Assembly (NCBI RefSeq): GCF_000504305.1
Contig: NZ_KI632512.1
Span: forward strand, 2,799,469-2,863,468
DNA: 64,000 bases
DNA from: Nitratidesulfovibrio termitidis HI1
Lineage (GTDB): Bacteria; Desulfobacterota; Desulfovibrionia; Desulfovibrionales; Desulfovibrionaceae
Direction of reading: 5' to 3'
Shown here: positions 16,682 through 26,873 of the stretch, piece after piece
Numbering within the stretch: position 1 is the first letter of the stretch
Layout of the letters: every line of letters starts with the position of its first letter
Program-made: the position numbers and the translations under genes
The notes under the pieces: generated by a model
Told to the model about the DNA's origin: nothing
Database searches by the model: none
The model's input: the letters and a program-made list of their open reading frames with translations, nothing else

Positions 16682-17695
16682 TCACGCCATGTCTTTCCTG
16701 AAAAATTTGCGGTGCAGCAGTGTCTTTGCCGCGACAAGCGTGCAGCTTGTGGCCAGGCAGAGTATGAATGTCACTGGCGTGGTAAAGAAAATGCTTCCGA
16801 GAAGTCCTTTCATGTTGACCATGGGGAAGGCCAGAAACGAAAATGGTTTCAGAAAGAAATCTATATGCAGGAGGTATATGTTGAATGTATGTTTTGAGAG
16901 AAATGATATGATGGTATTATACGATGTGATGTGCGATTTGAAGATTAAAAATACCAATGATGTATTTATGAATATGAGCATGGAATTCGCAGTAAGGAAT
17001 TTTGCGGTATAGGTTGTGTCGCCATGCGATGATAACGTGGCGAAGGCATATGTTATGACGGACATGGCGGCCAGAATCTTGAGGAGCAATTTGGGGTCGA
17101 ATTGCTTCTTCATTACAGCAAGATGGTTCCCAGCAATGAAATAAAATCCGTAGACCGTAAACAAGACATTTGTGACAGGAAAACGAATTTCGAAGGCACT
17201 GGAAAGCAGAGGCACGATGAACGTGTAGATGAATCCGACATAGAAAAACACGGTGCGTGCGCCATCATCCTTTGCAATGGCGGCAAGTGCAGGCATGACG
17301 AGCATATATCCTATGTATACCCACATGAACCACAGGTGAAACCCTGGGTTTCGTTCAATGCTGTAAAACACACCTTCAAAAAATGTCGTATGGCCGAGCA
17401 GAACTACACCAAGGATTTTGTAAAAAACAAGGCATGCAATTGTTGGGAGAATATACCTGATAAGAACTTTTTTGTAGTGCTCACGAAGGACGATAGTGCG
17501 TTGCGGTATCACGGCGCCTGCAAGCATGAAGAACATCGGTACGGCAAGGTGTGTGAATATTGCATCCAGCATCGCGATGAACCAGAGGGGGGTGCCGAGG
17601 AAATTCGTAACCCACGGCGATGTGCAATGCAGGTTTATGACGGCTATGCACGCGACAACTTTTAAAAAATCAATGTAGGGAAGGCGTTCGCCCAT
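16682..17695 (-). CDS. Acyltransferase family 3 membrane protein, low GC
   Basis: 337 aa with about ten membrane helices. It begins MGERLPYIDFLKVVACIAVI, the R-x-x-x-x-D-F-L-K start of the acyltransferase-3 (OafA/WecH-like) family, followed by NLHCTSP holding the conserved histidine and VPMFFMLAGAVI. These enzymes move acyl groups, often acetyl, to cell-surface sugars at the inner membrane. The coding sequence is markedly AT-rich compared with every neighbour and stands alone between two palindromic terminators, which points to recent acquisition. No nearby glycosyltransferases are present, so the acceptor is unknown. Confidence 0.82.
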   Translation of the reverse strand: MGERLPYIDFLKVVACIAVINLHCTSPWVTNFLGTPLWFIAMLDAIFTHLAVPMFFMLAGAVIPQRTIVLREHYKKVLIRYILPTIACLVFYKILGVVLLGHTTFFEGVFYSIERNPGFHLWFMWVYIGYMLVMPALAAIAKDDGARTVFFYVGFIYTFIVPLLSSAFEIRFPVTNVLFTVYGFYFIAGNHLAVMKKQFDPKLLLKILAAMSVITYAFATLSSHGDTTYTAKFLTANSMLIFINTSLVFLIFKSHITSYNTIISFLSKHTFNIYLLHIDFFLKPFSFLAFPMVNMKGLLGSIFFTTPVTFILCLATSCTLVAAKTLLHRKFFRKDMA

Positions 17696-17822
17696 GACAA
17701 CGTCTCCAGGAACTGTACGCGATATCCACGCAACGGCTTGCGAATCAAGGCGTTGCCTTCATGAGAACCGTCTGTCGGTGGCTGGGCATTAGCATTCGCA
17801 CACGCATCCTGTACAGCAAGGG

Positions 17823-17858
17823 AATGGCCCGGTTTCTACCATGGAAAACCGGGCCATT
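17823..17858. terminator. Hairpin downstream of the marR gene
   Basis: AATGGCCCGGTTT (17823-17835) pairs perfectly with AAACCGGGCCATT (17846-17858) around a 10-nt loop. It lies 44 bp past the end of the marR gene of the efflux operon and upstream of the low-GC acyltransferase gene. No strong T-run is seen. Confidence 0.55.
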
Positions 17859-17901
17859 GCAGTTTCGGGAGATAGTCGTGCCCCTTACCGGGAGCCTTTG
17901 G

Positions 17902-18414
17902 TCAGTCTGTGGTGTCGGGGCGACAGGGTTCGCATTCCGCTTCGCCCCCATTCAGGGCATTCAGCTTGTCCAGCAGACGCAGCATTACTGCGTGGGCGAT
18001 GGTCAGATGCTCCTCGGGGATGTCGTGCAGCAACTCGTCCCGCAGGGCAAAGCCGATGTCCAGCATGGCGTCGTAGACTGGCCGGGCCTGGTCGGTCAGG
18101 GCCACCAGTTTCACCCGGCGGTCCGTATCCGACGGCTGGCGGCGCACCCAGCCTTCCTTTTCCATGCGGTCCAGCAGGCGCACCAGGGTGGGGCCTTCCA
18201 CGCCCAGCAGTTCGGCCACGCGGCCCTGCGGCAGCGTGCCGTGTTCGGACAGCAGCCAGATGACAACCCAGCTGGTGTCGGAGAGGCCCATGGGGCGAAA
18301 GCGCCGGTCGAACTCGGCCCGCCAGGCGCGGGCCAGTTCCTTTACGGTGTGACCGAAGCCGTGCGCGCCATGGCGCTCGGCACGGTCGACACGGCAACGA
18401 CGGCAGTCGCTCAT
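17902..18414 (-). CDS. MarR-family regulator, last gene of the RND operon
   Basis: 170 aa. The winged helix is complete: SWVVIWLLSEHGTLPQGRVAELLGVEGPTLVRLLDRMEKEGWVRRQPSDTDRRVKLVALT, with the conserved D-x-R-x-K wing. The N-terminus has a CRRC motif and the C-terminus ECEPC, so a redox or metal-responsive cysteine pair is possible. Its ATG overlaps the OMF stop by 4 bp, so it is translated with the pump. It probably represses the operon from a site upstream of the fusion-protein gene, as MarR proteins of this type usually do; that is inference. Confidence 0.88.
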   Translation of the reverse strand: MSDCRRCRVDRAERHGAHGFGHTVKELARAWRAEFDRRFRPMGLSDTSWVVIWLLSEHGTLPQGRVAELLGVEGPTLVRLLDRMEKEGWVRRQPSDTDRRVKLVALTDQARPVYDAMLDIGFALRDELLHDIPEEHLTIAHAVMLRLLDKLNALNGGEAECEPCRPDTTD

Positions 18415-19949
18415 TGCGCGGCCGCCACCGGCTTTTCGGCCTGAGCCGTGGCGTTGGGAGCTTCTTCAGACTGCCGGGCAATGCCACCCCAGCCGCCGCC
18501 CAGGGCACGGTACACGTCCACCACCGCCGTCAGCTGGTCGCGCCGGGCGGATGCCAGCGAAACCTCGGCCTGGAACAGGCTGCGTTCGGCGTCCAGCACC
18601 TCGAGATAGCTGGAATAGCCGTTGTCGTAGCGCAGTTTGGCCAGGCGTAGCGAGCGGCGCAGCGCTTCCACCTGCGTGGTCTGCGCGTCCACCACCTCGC
18701 GGGCCTTGCGGTTGGCCACAAGGGCGTTCTGCGCCTCGCGGAAGGCATCCTGCACGGCCTTTTCGTATCCGGCCAGCGCGGCGCGCTGGCGCGCTTCCGC
18801 CGCTTCCACCCCGGCCTTGATCCGGCCAAAGTCGAAGATGGGCATGGTCACGCTGCCCGCATACCGCCACGTACCCGACGGGCCGGTAAACAGCTGGGTC
18901 AGGTCGCTGCTTTCATAGCCCAGCAGGCCGGTAAGCGAGATGGACGGGAAGTAGGCTGCCTTGGCCACGCCGATGCGCGCGCTGGCGGCGGCCAGTTGTT
19001 GTTCCGCCTGCACCAGGTCCGGGCGGCGTTCCAGCAGGGCCGAAGGCAGCCCGGCGGGCACGCTGGGGGGCACGGGTGCGGCGTCCACGGCCAGGCCGCG
19101 TTGCACGGTTCCGTCCACGATGTCGCGCGGGCTTCTGCCGGTCAGCACGGCCAGCGCCGTTTCCGTGGCGGATACGCTGTTTTCCAGCGAATGCACGCTG
19201 GACCGGGCGGACGCGGCCTCCGCCTCGGCCTGGCGGTAGTCCAGTTCGCTGGTCAGGCCCAGTTCGTGGCGCACCTTGCGCAGTTCCTGCGTGGATTCGC
19301 GCGAGGCCAGCGTGTTGCGGGCGATCTGGAGCTGCTGGTCGTAGGCGCGCAGGTCGAAGTAGGTGCGCGCCACCTCGGAGACCAGGGACAGGCGCACGGT
19401 GTCGCGCGCGGCCACGGTGGACAGCAGGTCGGCCCGTGCCGCCTCGCTGGCGCGCCGGTAGCGGCCCCACAGGTCCACTTCGTACGACAGGGTGCCGCCC
19501 GCGTTGTGCAGATCCTGCACGCGGGTGGATTCATCGAACGAGTTGAAGCTGTTCAGCGAATAGCGCTCGCGTTGCGATGCGCCCTGCGCGTCCAGCCGGG
19601 GCATCTGGTTGGCCCGGGCAAGGCCCAGCTGGGCGCGGGCCTCGTCCACGTTGGCGATGGCTTTGGCCAGGTCGCGGTTGTGGTCCAGCGCGGCGGTGAC
19701 CAGGGCATCCAGTGCCGGGTCGTCGAAGCCCTTCCACCAGCCGTCCTGCACGGTGCCCGCGTCGGCCGTGCCCGCGCGCCAGGCGTCGGGCATATCCATG
19801 GCGGGCCGGGCGTGGTCGGGGCCGAAGGAGCATCCGGCCAGCGTGGTAGCCAGCAGAACCGCCGCCAGCGTCCTCGCCAGCGTTTTCACCAGCAGCGGGG
19901 GCGTGGTCCGCCGCGTCCGGGTATATGCGAAGACCTGAAGGCTAGTCAT
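18411..19949 (-). CDS. NodT-type outer-membrane efflux lipoprotein of the RND pump
   Basis: 512 aa from ATG 19949, chosen because GGAGAAGCGCC lies directly before it; an ATG 30 bp upstream lacks a Shine-Dalgarno. Signal peptide and lipobox TTLAGC are followed by SFGPDHARP. Two TolC-type OEP repeats follow, with [38 protein letters not shown] and [21 protein letters not shown]. It forms the outer-membrane duct for the pump encoded upstream. The start lies 8 bp inside the end of the RND gene and its stop overlaps the marR start, so all four genes form one tightly coupled operon. Confidence 0.93.
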   Translation of the reverse strand: MTSLQVFAYTRTRRTTPPLLVKTLARTLAAVLLATTLAGCSFGPDHARPAMDMPDAWRAGTADAGTVQDGWWKGFDDPALDALVTAALDHNRDLAKAIANVDEARAQLGLARANQMPRLDAQGASQRERYSLNSFNSFDESTRVQDLHNAGGTLSYEVDLWGRYRRASEAARADLLSTVAARDTVRLSLVSEVARTYFDLRAYDQQLQIARNTLASRESTQELRKVRHELGLTSELDYRQAEAEAASARSSVHSLENSVSATETALAVLTGRSPRDIVDGTVQRGLAVDAAPVPPSVPAGLPSALLERRPDLVQAEQQLAAASARIGVAKAAYFPSISLTGLLGYESSDLTQLFTGPSGTWRYAGSVTMPIFDFGRIKAGVEAAEARQRAALAGYEKAVQDAFREAQNALVANRKAREVVDAQTTQVEALRRSLRLAKLRYDNGYSSYLEVLDAERSLFQAEVSLASARRDQLTAVVDVYRALGGGWGGIARQSEEAPNATAQAEKPVAAAQ

Positions 19950-22900
19950 GGCGCTTCTCCTTGTTGCAGGCGTCGTCACCCGCTCCTGCCTCGCCGTCCG
20001 GCGGCAGGTTTTCGAAGGCCGAGTGGCGTTCTTCCTCGCAGTACTTGCCCACGGCCATGGTGCGCATGGCCTCGGTGCCGCGCATGCGTTCGCTCACGCC
20101 CATGATCAGCCGGTAGAACATGGGGATGAAGAAGGTGGCGATGAAGGTCGCCGCCAGCATCCCGCCGATGACGCCGGTGCCGATGGAGTGACGGCTGGCC
20201 GCGCCGGCGCCGGTGCTGATGGCCAGCGGCACGCAGCCCAGCACGAAGGCCAGCGAGGTCATGATGATGGGCCGGAAGCGCAGGCGGGCGGCCTCGATGG
20301 CCGATTCCACCAGCGAAAGCCCCTCGTGCCGCTTGATCACCGCGAATTCCACGATGAGGATGGCGTTCTTGGCCGCAAGGCCGATGAGCGTGACCAGCGA
20401 GATCTGCAGGTACACGTCGTTGGCAAGGTCGCGCAGCCACACCGCGGTGATGGCGCCGAACAGGGCGAACGGCACGGCCATGATGACCGCCAGCGGCAGC
20501 GACCACTTTTCGTACTGCGCCGCCAGGATCAGGAAGACCATGACCAGACCCAGCACGAACACCAGCGAAGAGGAGCCGCCGGTCTGCTTTTCCTGATAGG
20601 CGGAACCGGACCAGGCCAGGGTGTATTCCGGGGTCATGACCTCCGCCGCCACCTGTTCGACGGCCGCGATGGCCTGGCCAGAGCTGTACCCGGCGGCGGG
20701 GCCGCCCACCACCTTGGCGGCAGGGAACACGTTGAAGCGTTCCACCACTTCGGGGCCGGTCACTTCCTGCACGTCCACCAGCGAGGTGAGGGGAATCATC
20801 TCGCCGGAGTTCGCGCGCACGAACACGTTGGCCACGTCCGACGGGCGGGCGCGGAAGTCGGCCTCCGACTGCAACTGCACCTTGAAGGTGCGTCCGAACT
20901 TGTTGAAGTCGTTGATGTAGCTGGCGCCGAATGTGGCCTGCATGGTGTCGAAGATGGTGTTCACCGGCACGCCCAGGGCTTTCGCCTTGTTGCGGTCCAG
21001 GTTGATGAACAGTTGCGGCGCGTTGGCGCTGAAGGTGGTCTGCACGCCCGCCAGTTCCGGCCGCTTGGCGGCGGCGGCGATGAGCTTGCCGACCATGGCG
21101 GCCAGGGCCTTGCTGTCGCCTTCGCCGCGGTTCTGCACGTACAGTTCGAAGCCGCCGGTGTTGCTCATGCCCGAGATGGGCGGCGGGTTGAAGGCCAGCA
21201 CGATGCCTTCGGGCACGCCCATGCCCACGCCGAACACCTTGCGGGCGTAGTCGAACGACGACTGTCCCGCGCCCTTGCGCTCGTCCCACGGCTTCAGCGG
21301 CACGAACGAGGTGACGAAGTTGGGCTTGGGCACCCCGGACAGCAGGTCGTAGCCGGTCAGGGTGATCAGGTTGGCCACGCGGGGGTCTTCCATGTGGCTC
21401 TTGTCGATCAGGTCGGCCACCACGCGGGTGCGTTGCAGGCTGGCGCCGTCGGGCAGGATGGACAGGCCGATGATGTAGCCCTGGTCTTCGTCCGGGGCAA
21501 GGCCGCCGGGCACCACCTGGAAGAGATGCCAGGTGGCGCCGCCCAGGCAGGCGAACAGCACCAGGGCAAGGCCCGCGCGGCGGATGAGGAAGGCCACCCC
21601 GCCGGTGTAGCGGTGGGTGACGCGTTCGAACCAGGTGTTGAACCAGCGGAAGAACGCGGGCGGCTCATGATGGCCGGGCTTCAGCATCAGCGCGCACAGG
21701 GCGGGCGTCAGCGTCAGGGCCACCAGGCCGGAGATGACCACCGACACCGCGATGGTGATGGCGAACTGCTTGTACATCTGCCCGGCAAGGCCGCCCATGA
21801 AGGCCACGGGAACGAACACCGAGCACAGCACCAGCACGATGGCGATGACCGGCCCGGTCACTTCCTCCATGGCCTTGATGGTGGCCTTGCGCGGCGTCAG
21901 CCGCTCGGAGGACATGATGCGTTCCACGTTTTCCAGCACCACGATGGCGTCGTCCACCACGATGCCGATGGCCAGCACCAGGCCGAACAGGGTCAGCGTG
22001 TTGATGGAGAAGCCCAGCGCGTACATGCCCGCGAAGGTGCCCACGATGGACACCGGCACCGCAAGGCAGGGAATGAGCGTGGCCCGCCAGTTCTGCAGGA
22101 ACAGGAACACCACCAGGAACACCAGCACCATGGCTTCCACCAGGGTGTGCACCACCTCGTTGATGGAAATGCGCACGAACTTGGTGGTGTCGTAGGGGAT
22201 GGAGAAGCTGATGCCGTCGGGGAAGCGCTGCGACAGCTCCTGCATCTTGGCGGCCACGCGGTCTGCCGTTTCCAGCGCGTTGGCGCCGGGCGTCAGGAAT
22301 ACGCCGACAGCCACGGTGGGCTTGCCGTTGAGCTGGGTGCGGACGTCGTAGTCCTTGGCGCCCAGTTCCACGCGGGCCACGTGCTTGAGCAGCAGGGTGG
22401 AGCCGTCCGACTCCGCCCGCAGGATGATGTTTTCGAATTCCTCGGGGGTGGTCAGGCGGCCCTTGGTGGTGACCAGGTAGTTCAGTTCCAGCGGGCTGCT
22501 GGACGGTTCCTGCCCGATGCGCCCCGCCGCGAACTGGGCGTTCTGCTCGCGGATGGCCTGCGCCACGTCGCCGGGGGTCAGCTTGAGCTGGGCCAGCTTG
22601 TCCGGGTGCAGCCAGATGCGCATGGAATAGTCCTTGGCGCCGAAGATGGAGGCGTCGCCCACGCCCGGAAGGCGCTTGAGTTCGTCCACCACGTTCACCA
22701 GGACGTAGTTGCTGATGTAGACCGAATCGTAGCGCCCGTCGGGCGAGAAGGTGTTCACCACCTGCAGGATCGAGGGTGACCGCTTGGTCACGGTGACGCC
22801 CTGGCGGCGCACTTCTTCCGGCAGCGAGGCGGTGGCGGCCTGCACGCGGTTGTTGACGTTGATGGTGGCCTGGTCGGGGTCGGTGCCCACGGCGAAGGAC

Positions 22901-23178
22901 ACGGAAATGGTCATCTGGCCGTTACCGGCGCTGACCGAGTTCATGTACAGCATGCCGTCAACGCCGTTGATCTGCTGTTCCAGCGGCGAGGCCACCGTGG
23001 CCGCGATGACCTCGGGGCTGGCGCCGGGATACGTGGCGGAGACGATGACCTGCGGCGGAACGATTTCCGGATACTGCGCGATGGGCAGCGCACGCATGGC
23101 CATGAACCCCGCCAGCATGATCACGATGGAGATCACGCACGCGAAGATGGGGCGGTGGATGAAGAAACGCGATATCAT
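19942..23178 (-). CDS. RND multidrug efflux transporter (HAE1/AcrB type)
   Basis: 1078 aa, slightly longer than AcrB because of a hydrophilic tail. It begins [20 protein letters not shown], has twelve membrane helices and two large periplasmic loops. The proton-relay aspartates are present in TM4 ([22 protein letters not shown]). Pore-domain signatures include [19 protein letters not shown] and the TM10-11 segment [19 protein letters not shown]. Homotrimers exchange protons for drugs, detergents or bile-salt-like compounds. The gene lies 24 bp after the fusion-protein gene. The C-terminal extension (about 1045-1078) is acidic and poorly conserved in appearance. Confidence 0.96.
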   Translation of the reverse strand: MISRFFIHRPIFACVISIVIMLAGFMAMRALPIAQYPEIVPPQVIVSATYPGASPEVIAATVASPLEQQINGVDGMLYMNSVSAGNGQMTISVSFAVGTDPDQATINVNNRVQAATASLPEEVRRQGVTVTKRSPSILQVVNTFSPDGRYDSVYISNYVLVNVVDELKRLPGVGDASIFGAKDYSMRIWLHPDKLAQLKLTPGDVAQAIREQNAQFAAGRIGQEPSSSPLELNYLVTTKGRLTTPEEFENIILRAESDGSTLLLKHVARVELGAKDYDVRTQLNGKPTVAVGVFLTPGANALETADRVAAKMQELSQRFPDGISFSIPYDTTKFVRISINEVVHTLVEAMVLVFLVVFLFLQNWRATLIPCLAVPVSIVGTFAGMYALGFSINTLTLFGLVLAIGIVVDDAIVVLENVERIMSSERLTPRKATIKAMEEVTGPVIAIVLVLCSVFVPVAFMGGLAGQMYKQFAITIAVSVVISGLVALTLTPALCALMLKPGHHEPPAFFRWFNTWFERVTHRYTGGVAFLIRRAGLALVLFACLGGATWHLFQVVPGGLAPDEDQGYIIGLSILPDGASLQRTRVVADLIDKSHMEDPRVANLITLTGYDLLSGVPKPNFVTSFVPLKPWDERKGAGQSSFDYARKVFGVGMGVPEGIVLAFNPPPISGMSNTGGFELYVQNRGEGDSKALAAMVGKLIAAAAKRPELAGVQTTFSANAPQLFINLDRNKAKALGVPVNTIFDTMQATFGASYINDFNKFGRTFKVQLQSEADFRARPSDVANVFVRANSGEMIPLTSLVDVQEVTGPEVVERFNVFPAAKVVGGPAAGYSSGQAIAAVEQVAAEVMTPEYTLAWSGSAYQEKQTGGSSSLVFVLGLVMVFLILAAQYEKWSLPLAVIMAVPFALFGAITAVWLRDLANDVYLQISLVTLIGLAAKNAILIVEFAVIKRHEGLSLVESAIEAARLRFRPIIMTSLAFVLGCVPLAISTGAGAASRHSIGTGVIGGMLAATFIATFFIPMFYRLIMGVSERMRGTEAMRTMAVGKYCEEERHSAFENLPPDGEAGAGDDACNKEKRHD

Positions 23179-23202
23179 GGCAAATCCTGCTGAGGGCGCG
23201 GG

Positions 23203-24468
23203 CTAGGAACCCTGGTTTGCGGCCTTGGTCGCGTTTCCGGCGGGGGCCTGCCCATTCTGACCGGGCTGGGCTTCTCGCGGCTGGCCGATGGTCACCGGCT
23301 GGCCGGGGCGCACCTTCAGCAGGCCTTCGACCACGATGCGTTCACCGGGGGTCAGACCCTTTTCCACGATGTACTGGTTGTCGATGGGCAGGCTGATTTC
23401 CACGGGGCGCGGCTGGGCGACGTCGCCTTCGCCGATCACCCAGACCATGGGGCCCTGCTGGGTTTGCAGCACGGCGCGCTGGGGAATGGCCAGGGCGTTG
23501 TTGTAGATGGCGCCGCTCATCACCACGCGCACGAACTGCCCGGGCAGCACTTCCGCCTCGGGGTTGGGGAATTCGGCGCGCACGCGGATGGTGCCGGTCA
23601 GCGGGTCCACCAGCGGGTCGATGAAGTTCACCGTGCCGGTGCGCTTGTAGGTGGAACCGTCGATGAGCCGCACGACCACGTCGTACCCCTTCTTGGGCAG
23701 GGTGATCCTGCCTTCCTCGCGCATGCGGCGCAGCCGGAACAGGTCCACGCTGGGGGTGGAGAAGTTCACGTACACCGGGTCCACCTTGGAGATGGTGGTC
23801 AGCAGGCTGCCCTCGGCGGTGGTGGTGACCAGGCTGCCCTCGGAGCGGGTTTCCTTGCTGGTCATGCCCGAGATGGGGGCCTCGACGCGGGTGTAGCCAA
23901 GGTTGATGCGCGCGGTCTTCACGCGGGCGCGCGCTTCTTCCAGCGCGGCCCTGGCCGAATCGAACTCGGCCACGGCGTCGTCGCGGTCCTTCTGGCTGAC
24001 GGCGTTCTCGCGGTACAGGGGCAGCACGCGGTCGCGGTTGCTCTGGGCGCTTTGCAGGCGCGCCTCGGCCTGGGCCTGCTGGCCCAGCGCCTGATCCAGG
24101 TCCGCCTTGAACGGCTCGGGATCGATCTCGAACATCAGCTCGCCCTTCTTCACCGGGCGGCCTTCCGCGTAGGCGCGGCGCAGCAGGATGCCGCCCACGC
24201 GGGCACGCACCTCGACCTCGCGCGAGCCGGCGGTCTGGCCCACGTATTCGTAGGTCAGGGGCAGGTCGCGCGGCTGCACCTGTTGCACCACCACCAGCGG
24301 GGCGGGCGCGGCATTGGGCGCGGCGGATTCGTCCTTGCACCCGGTCAGTACGGCCGAAAGGGCCAGAACCAGGGCGAGCAGCCCCATGTGCAGGGCGGGC
24401 AGGGGGCGCGCCATGGCGGTTGCACCGGCGCGGGCGCGGGGAGACGGAGTGGGAAAGCGGTGTTGCAT
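23203..24468 (-). CDS. RND membrane fusion lipoprotein (AcrA type)
   Basis: 421 aa. Signal peptide with lipobox VLTGC at about residue 44, then lipoyl halves (YEYVGQTAGSREVEVRARVGG and LGYTRVEAPISGMTSK), a coiled-coil hairpin (about 115-185), and the beta-barrel and membrane-proximal domains (VRAEFPNPEAEVLPGQFVRV, LAIPQRAVLQTQQGPMVWVI). It bridges the RND pump and the outer-membrane channel. The ATG at 24468 has a strong GGAGGAACC upstream. The C-terminal tail is Gln/Gly/Asn-rich. First gene of the MFP-RND-OMF-MarR operon. Confidence 0.95.
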   Translation of the reverse strand: MQHRFPTPSPRARAGATAMARPLPALHMGLLALVLALSAVLTGCKDESAAPNAAPAPLVVVQQVQPRDLPLTYEYVGQTAGSREVEVRARVGGILLRRAYAEGRPVKKGELMFEIDPEPFKADLDQALGQQAQAEARLQSAQSNRDRVLPLYRENAVSQKDRDDAVAEFDSARAALEEARARVKTARINLGYTRVEAPISGMTSKETRSEGSLVTTTAEGSLLTTISKVDPVYVNFSTPSVDLFRLRRMREEGRITLPKKGYDVVVRLIDGSTYKRTGTVNFIDPLVDPLTGTIRVRAEFPNPEAEVLPGQFVRVVMSGAIYNNALAIPQRAVLQTQQGPMVWVIGEGDVAQPRPVEISLPIDNQYIVEKGLTPGERIVVEGLLKVRPGQPVTIGQPREAQPGQNGQAPAGNATKAANQGS

Positions 24469-24608
24469 GGGGTGGTTCCTCCTCGGCGTGGCGCGGGATG
24501 CGACCGGTGCGCCGACATGCGGAGCGGTTTGGGTGTGTCTGTCGGTATTTCGGCTGGTCGTGCCCGCCTGCGTCGCGACGGTGCGGGCGGGGAACGGCGG
24601 AAACCCGG

Positions 24609-24633
24609 TAGTGTGCTATTAGGTAGCGAGCTA
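24609..24633. promoter_or_regulatory. Tandem TAG-N4-CTA motifs upstream of the RND operon
   Basis: TAGTGTGCTA (24609-24618) and TAGCGAGCTA (24624-24633) are related decamers 15 bp apart, each with inverted ends. They lie 141-165 bp upstream of the fusion-protein ATG in the only AT-richer patch of the gap between tetR and that gene. They are a candidate binding region for the MarR or TetR proteins of this locus. Confidence 0.35.
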
Positions 24634-24785
24634 TCGAAGTGTCGCGTTCTACATGGGGGCAAGATGGTCGTCAACCCCGTGGCGCGTCACTGGCCGGGGC
24701 GGGCGCCGTCCCGCGGGGTGATGCGCCGGGGCCGCCGCGGGCCCGCGGGCGGCATGGCGTCCTTCGGGAAAGCCCCTTGCCCGTG

Positions 24786-25535
24786 TCAGGCCGTGGGCGG
24801 CCCGGTTGCATGGCAGGCGGCGGTGCCGGACATGGCCATGATGCCCCCCAGGGTGAAGCGGGTCACCCCCTGGGCGATGCGGTGCAGCGCCTCCGGGGTC
24901 AGTTCCTCGTGCCCGTAGAAATGGGCGATGGCGGCGCGGCCGCTGTAGTGGAACGAAATATGCCCGAAAATGGCCAGCAGGCAGGTGCGCAGCACGTCCG
25001 GGTCGTCTGCCGCCGGGCCCAGCAGCCCGCGCAGGATGTCGGCCAGCAGATCGTTGACCGGGGCGATGTGCTCGCGCAGCAGTTCACCGCAGGCCGGTGT
25101 GGGGTCGATGAGTTCCAGCGACACCAGCTTGCCGTGCGCTTCGCTGACCGGGTCGTCGCCGCCGCCCAGGATGCGCTGCACCAGCCCGCGCACGAAGGCG
25201 TGCAGGCGTTCCCTGGGCGGAGAGCCGGGGGTCACCCCCACGTCCAGCGGAAAGGTGGCCTGGCAGGTGCGCATGTAGTGGTCCAGCATGGCGGCGTACA
25301 GCTTGTCCTTGCCGCCGAAATGGTAGTTGACGGCGGCCACGTTGGCCTCGGCCCGGCGACAGATTTCGCGCACCGTGGCGGACTTGTAGCCGTGCTCGGC
25401 AAACACCTCTGCCGCGGCGGCCAGCAGCCGTTCGCGCGTGCCCTGGTCCTGCCTGCCGGGCTGCTCCGGTTCGCCGGGCAGGGGGGTGCACTGGCGGTGG
25501 TCCTGCCGTCCGTTCATGCGACCATGATCGCGCAT
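24786..25535 (-). CDS. TetR-family regulator next to the RND operon
   Basis: 249 aa from ATG 25535, which follows AAGGGGGCGGGC. The HTH (TRERLLAAAAEVFAEHGYKSATVREICRRAEANVAAVNYHFGGKDKLYAAML) is very close to that of the TetR encoded at 13616, and the C-terminal domain is of the same CecR/YbiH type. ATG 25517 is an alternative start. It lies 318 bp upstream of the RND operon on the same strand and has an AT-rich repeat cluster 40 bp upstream that shares an 11-bp half-site with the first TetR operator. Cross-regulation of the two pumps is therefore possible. Confidence 0.88.
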   Translation of the reverse strand: MRDHGRMNGRQDHRQCTPLPGEPEQPGRQDQGTRERLLAAAAEVFAEHGYKSATVREICRRAEANVAAVNYHFGGKDKLYAAMLDHYMRTCQATFPLDVGVTPGSPPRERLHAFVRGLVQRILGGGDDPVSEAHGKLVSLELIDPTPACGELLREHIAPVNDLLADILRGLLGPAADDPDVLRTCLLAIFGHISFHYSGRAAIAHFYGHEELTPEALHRIAQGVTRFTLGGIMAMSGTAACHATGPPTA

Positions 25536-25574
25536 TGCCCGCCCCCTTGTCGTTTCACAGCTTGCCAACATAGT

Positions 25575-25604
25575 TTCAAATTCAAAATTCAAGCATTGTT
25601 TGAA
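25575..25604. promoter_or_regulatory. TTCAAA repeat cluster, probable TetR operator
   Basis: Three direct TTCAA-type half-sites (25575-25580, 25581-25586, 25588-25592) and one inverted copy TTTGAA (25599-25604) lie 40-70 bp upstream of this tetR gene. The 11-mer TCAAATTCAAA (25576-25586) is identical to a half-site of the palindrome at 13560-13590. The remaining gap up to 25855 shows nothing else. Confidence 0.6.
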
Positions 25605-25855
25605 GCGTGAATATGCCTCCGGGACATCCCTGTCAATCCCCGCTCCTGCGCCTTTTCGCGGGGATGCGGCTGGCTCTGCCTTGGCCATGCGGGCGGATGG
25701 GCATGACCGGCAGGGGGCGGGAAGGGGAACGCCATGGTGTCCTGAGGTCATGGTGCCATGTCGCGGACAGGGGTGAATGATTTTCCGGGGTGCAGGACCG
25801 GCGGCGCACGGCAAGGGATCCGTTTCCGTCCGTGCGCCACCCTGAAGACAACGGA

Positions 25856-26701
25856 TCAGTCCGCCGTACCCTCTCCCCAGGCCCGCATGCTCCTGGCCGC
25901 CTTCTTGCGCACGCCCTGCCAGGTATGGCGGGTGAGCGCGGAATGCTCCATGGCGTCCAGCATCTTGCGGTACATGGGCAGGGGGGCGGCAAAACTCATT
26001 TCGTCGGTCTTCATGAACTTGCGGGCCGAAAGGTCGAACCCGCCCAGCACGGCGCGCTCCTCGCCGCGCTGCTGGCAGGCCAGCGGCCAGCCGATGAGGG
26101 CGCCGCACCCTGCGCTGAAGGGCGAGACCACGGCATTGTGGTTGCCCGTGGCGTAGCAGGCCAGCGAGAACAGGCCGTTGAGCGCTTCCGGTCGGACGAA
26201 AAAGGCCACCACCAGCGGCTCTTCGCCGCCGTCGAACTGGCCCAGCGGCTTCAGCACACAGTATTTGGCCGGGGCTTCCGGGGGCATGGTGTCGTCCATG
26301 AAGGCGCGCATGGACGGATGGTCGGGCAGGTAGTGCTCGCCTTCCATGGGCGTGCCGGGAATGCCCGTGGTCACGTAGCAGATGTTGGTTTCCAGGTACG
26401 GGCGGTACAGGCCGGAGTAGAAACCGCCGCCCATGCAGCCGCACGCCTCGTGGCTGATCCACGCCGCCCGCTTCTTCTTGCGGGCCAGCCAGACATTGCC
26501 GAGCAGGCAGGAAAAGTCGTTGGCGAAGGCCTTGTGCCAGTCGATCTGCCCGGCGGCCTCGCGGTCGCGGGTAAAGATTTCGCCGGGCTTGGGGCCAAAG
26601 CCGTCCACGGGCTTTTCGTCGGTGTAGTGCACGCCGAAGGGTTCTTCGTCGTGGCCCAGCAGTTCCAGCAGGCGTTGGGTGCGTTCGATGATGGTCTGCA
26701 T
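25856..26701 (-). CDS. DUF169 family protein
   Basis: 281 aa with a good Shine-Dalgarno (GGGAGGAACACC) before ATG 26701. It resembles the DUF169 family: VHYTDEKPVDGFGP near residue 25, a cysteine cluster HEACGCMGGGFYSG near 85, and FFVRPEALNGLFSLACYATG near 168, with SPFSAGCGALIGWPL. The conserved cysteines suggest metal or cofactor binding, but no reaction is established. No signal peptide or membrane segment is visible, so it is cytoplasmic. It is followed by tetR 320 bp downstream and preceded by a separate marR gene. Confidence 0.75.
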   Translation of the reverse strand: MQTIIERTQRLLELLGHDEEPFGVHYTDEKPVDGFGPKPGEIFTRDREAAGQIDWHKAFANDFSCLLGNVWLARKKKRAAWISHEACGCMGGGFYSGLYRPYLETNICYVTTGIPGTPMEGEHYLPDHPSMRAFMDDTMPPEAPAKYCVLKPLGQFDGGEEPLVVAFFVRPEALNGLFSLACYATGNHNAVVSPFSAGCGALIGWPLACQQRGEERAVLGGFDLSARKFMKTDEMSFAAPLPMYRKMLDAMEHSALTRHTWQGVRKKAARSMRAWGEGTAD

Positions 26702-26812
26702 GGTGTTCCTCCCGTGTTGGTGGGGAATGGCAGGGCCGCGCGGCGGCCCGGTTTTCCATGTGGCGGACGCTCTGGCGGGTGTGCCCCGCTCCGGCCAGGC
26801 GGTTTGGCCAGG

Positions 26813-26851
26813 CGGTCTGGCCCGACGGTCTGGCCCGACGGTCTGGTTCGA
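26813..26851. repeat. 13-bp minisatellite, three copies
   Basis: CGGTCTGGCCCGA occurs at 26813-26825 and 26826-26838, and with two changes at 26839-26851. It lies between the DUF169 gene and the end of the marR gene. The period is not a multiple of three, in line with its non-coding position. Confidence 0.8.
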
Positions 26852-26873
26852 CTGTCCGGCTCAGCGGTCTGGC

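Noticed and set aside
16596-17012. Plus-strand frame opposite the end of the acyltransferase gene
   Set aside because: Antisense to a gene with clear membrane-protein features; no ribosome site or domain.
19948-22779. 943-codon plus-strand frame opposite the RND gene
   Set aside because: Shadow frame created by high third-position GC; the minus strand encodes an intact AcrB-type protein.
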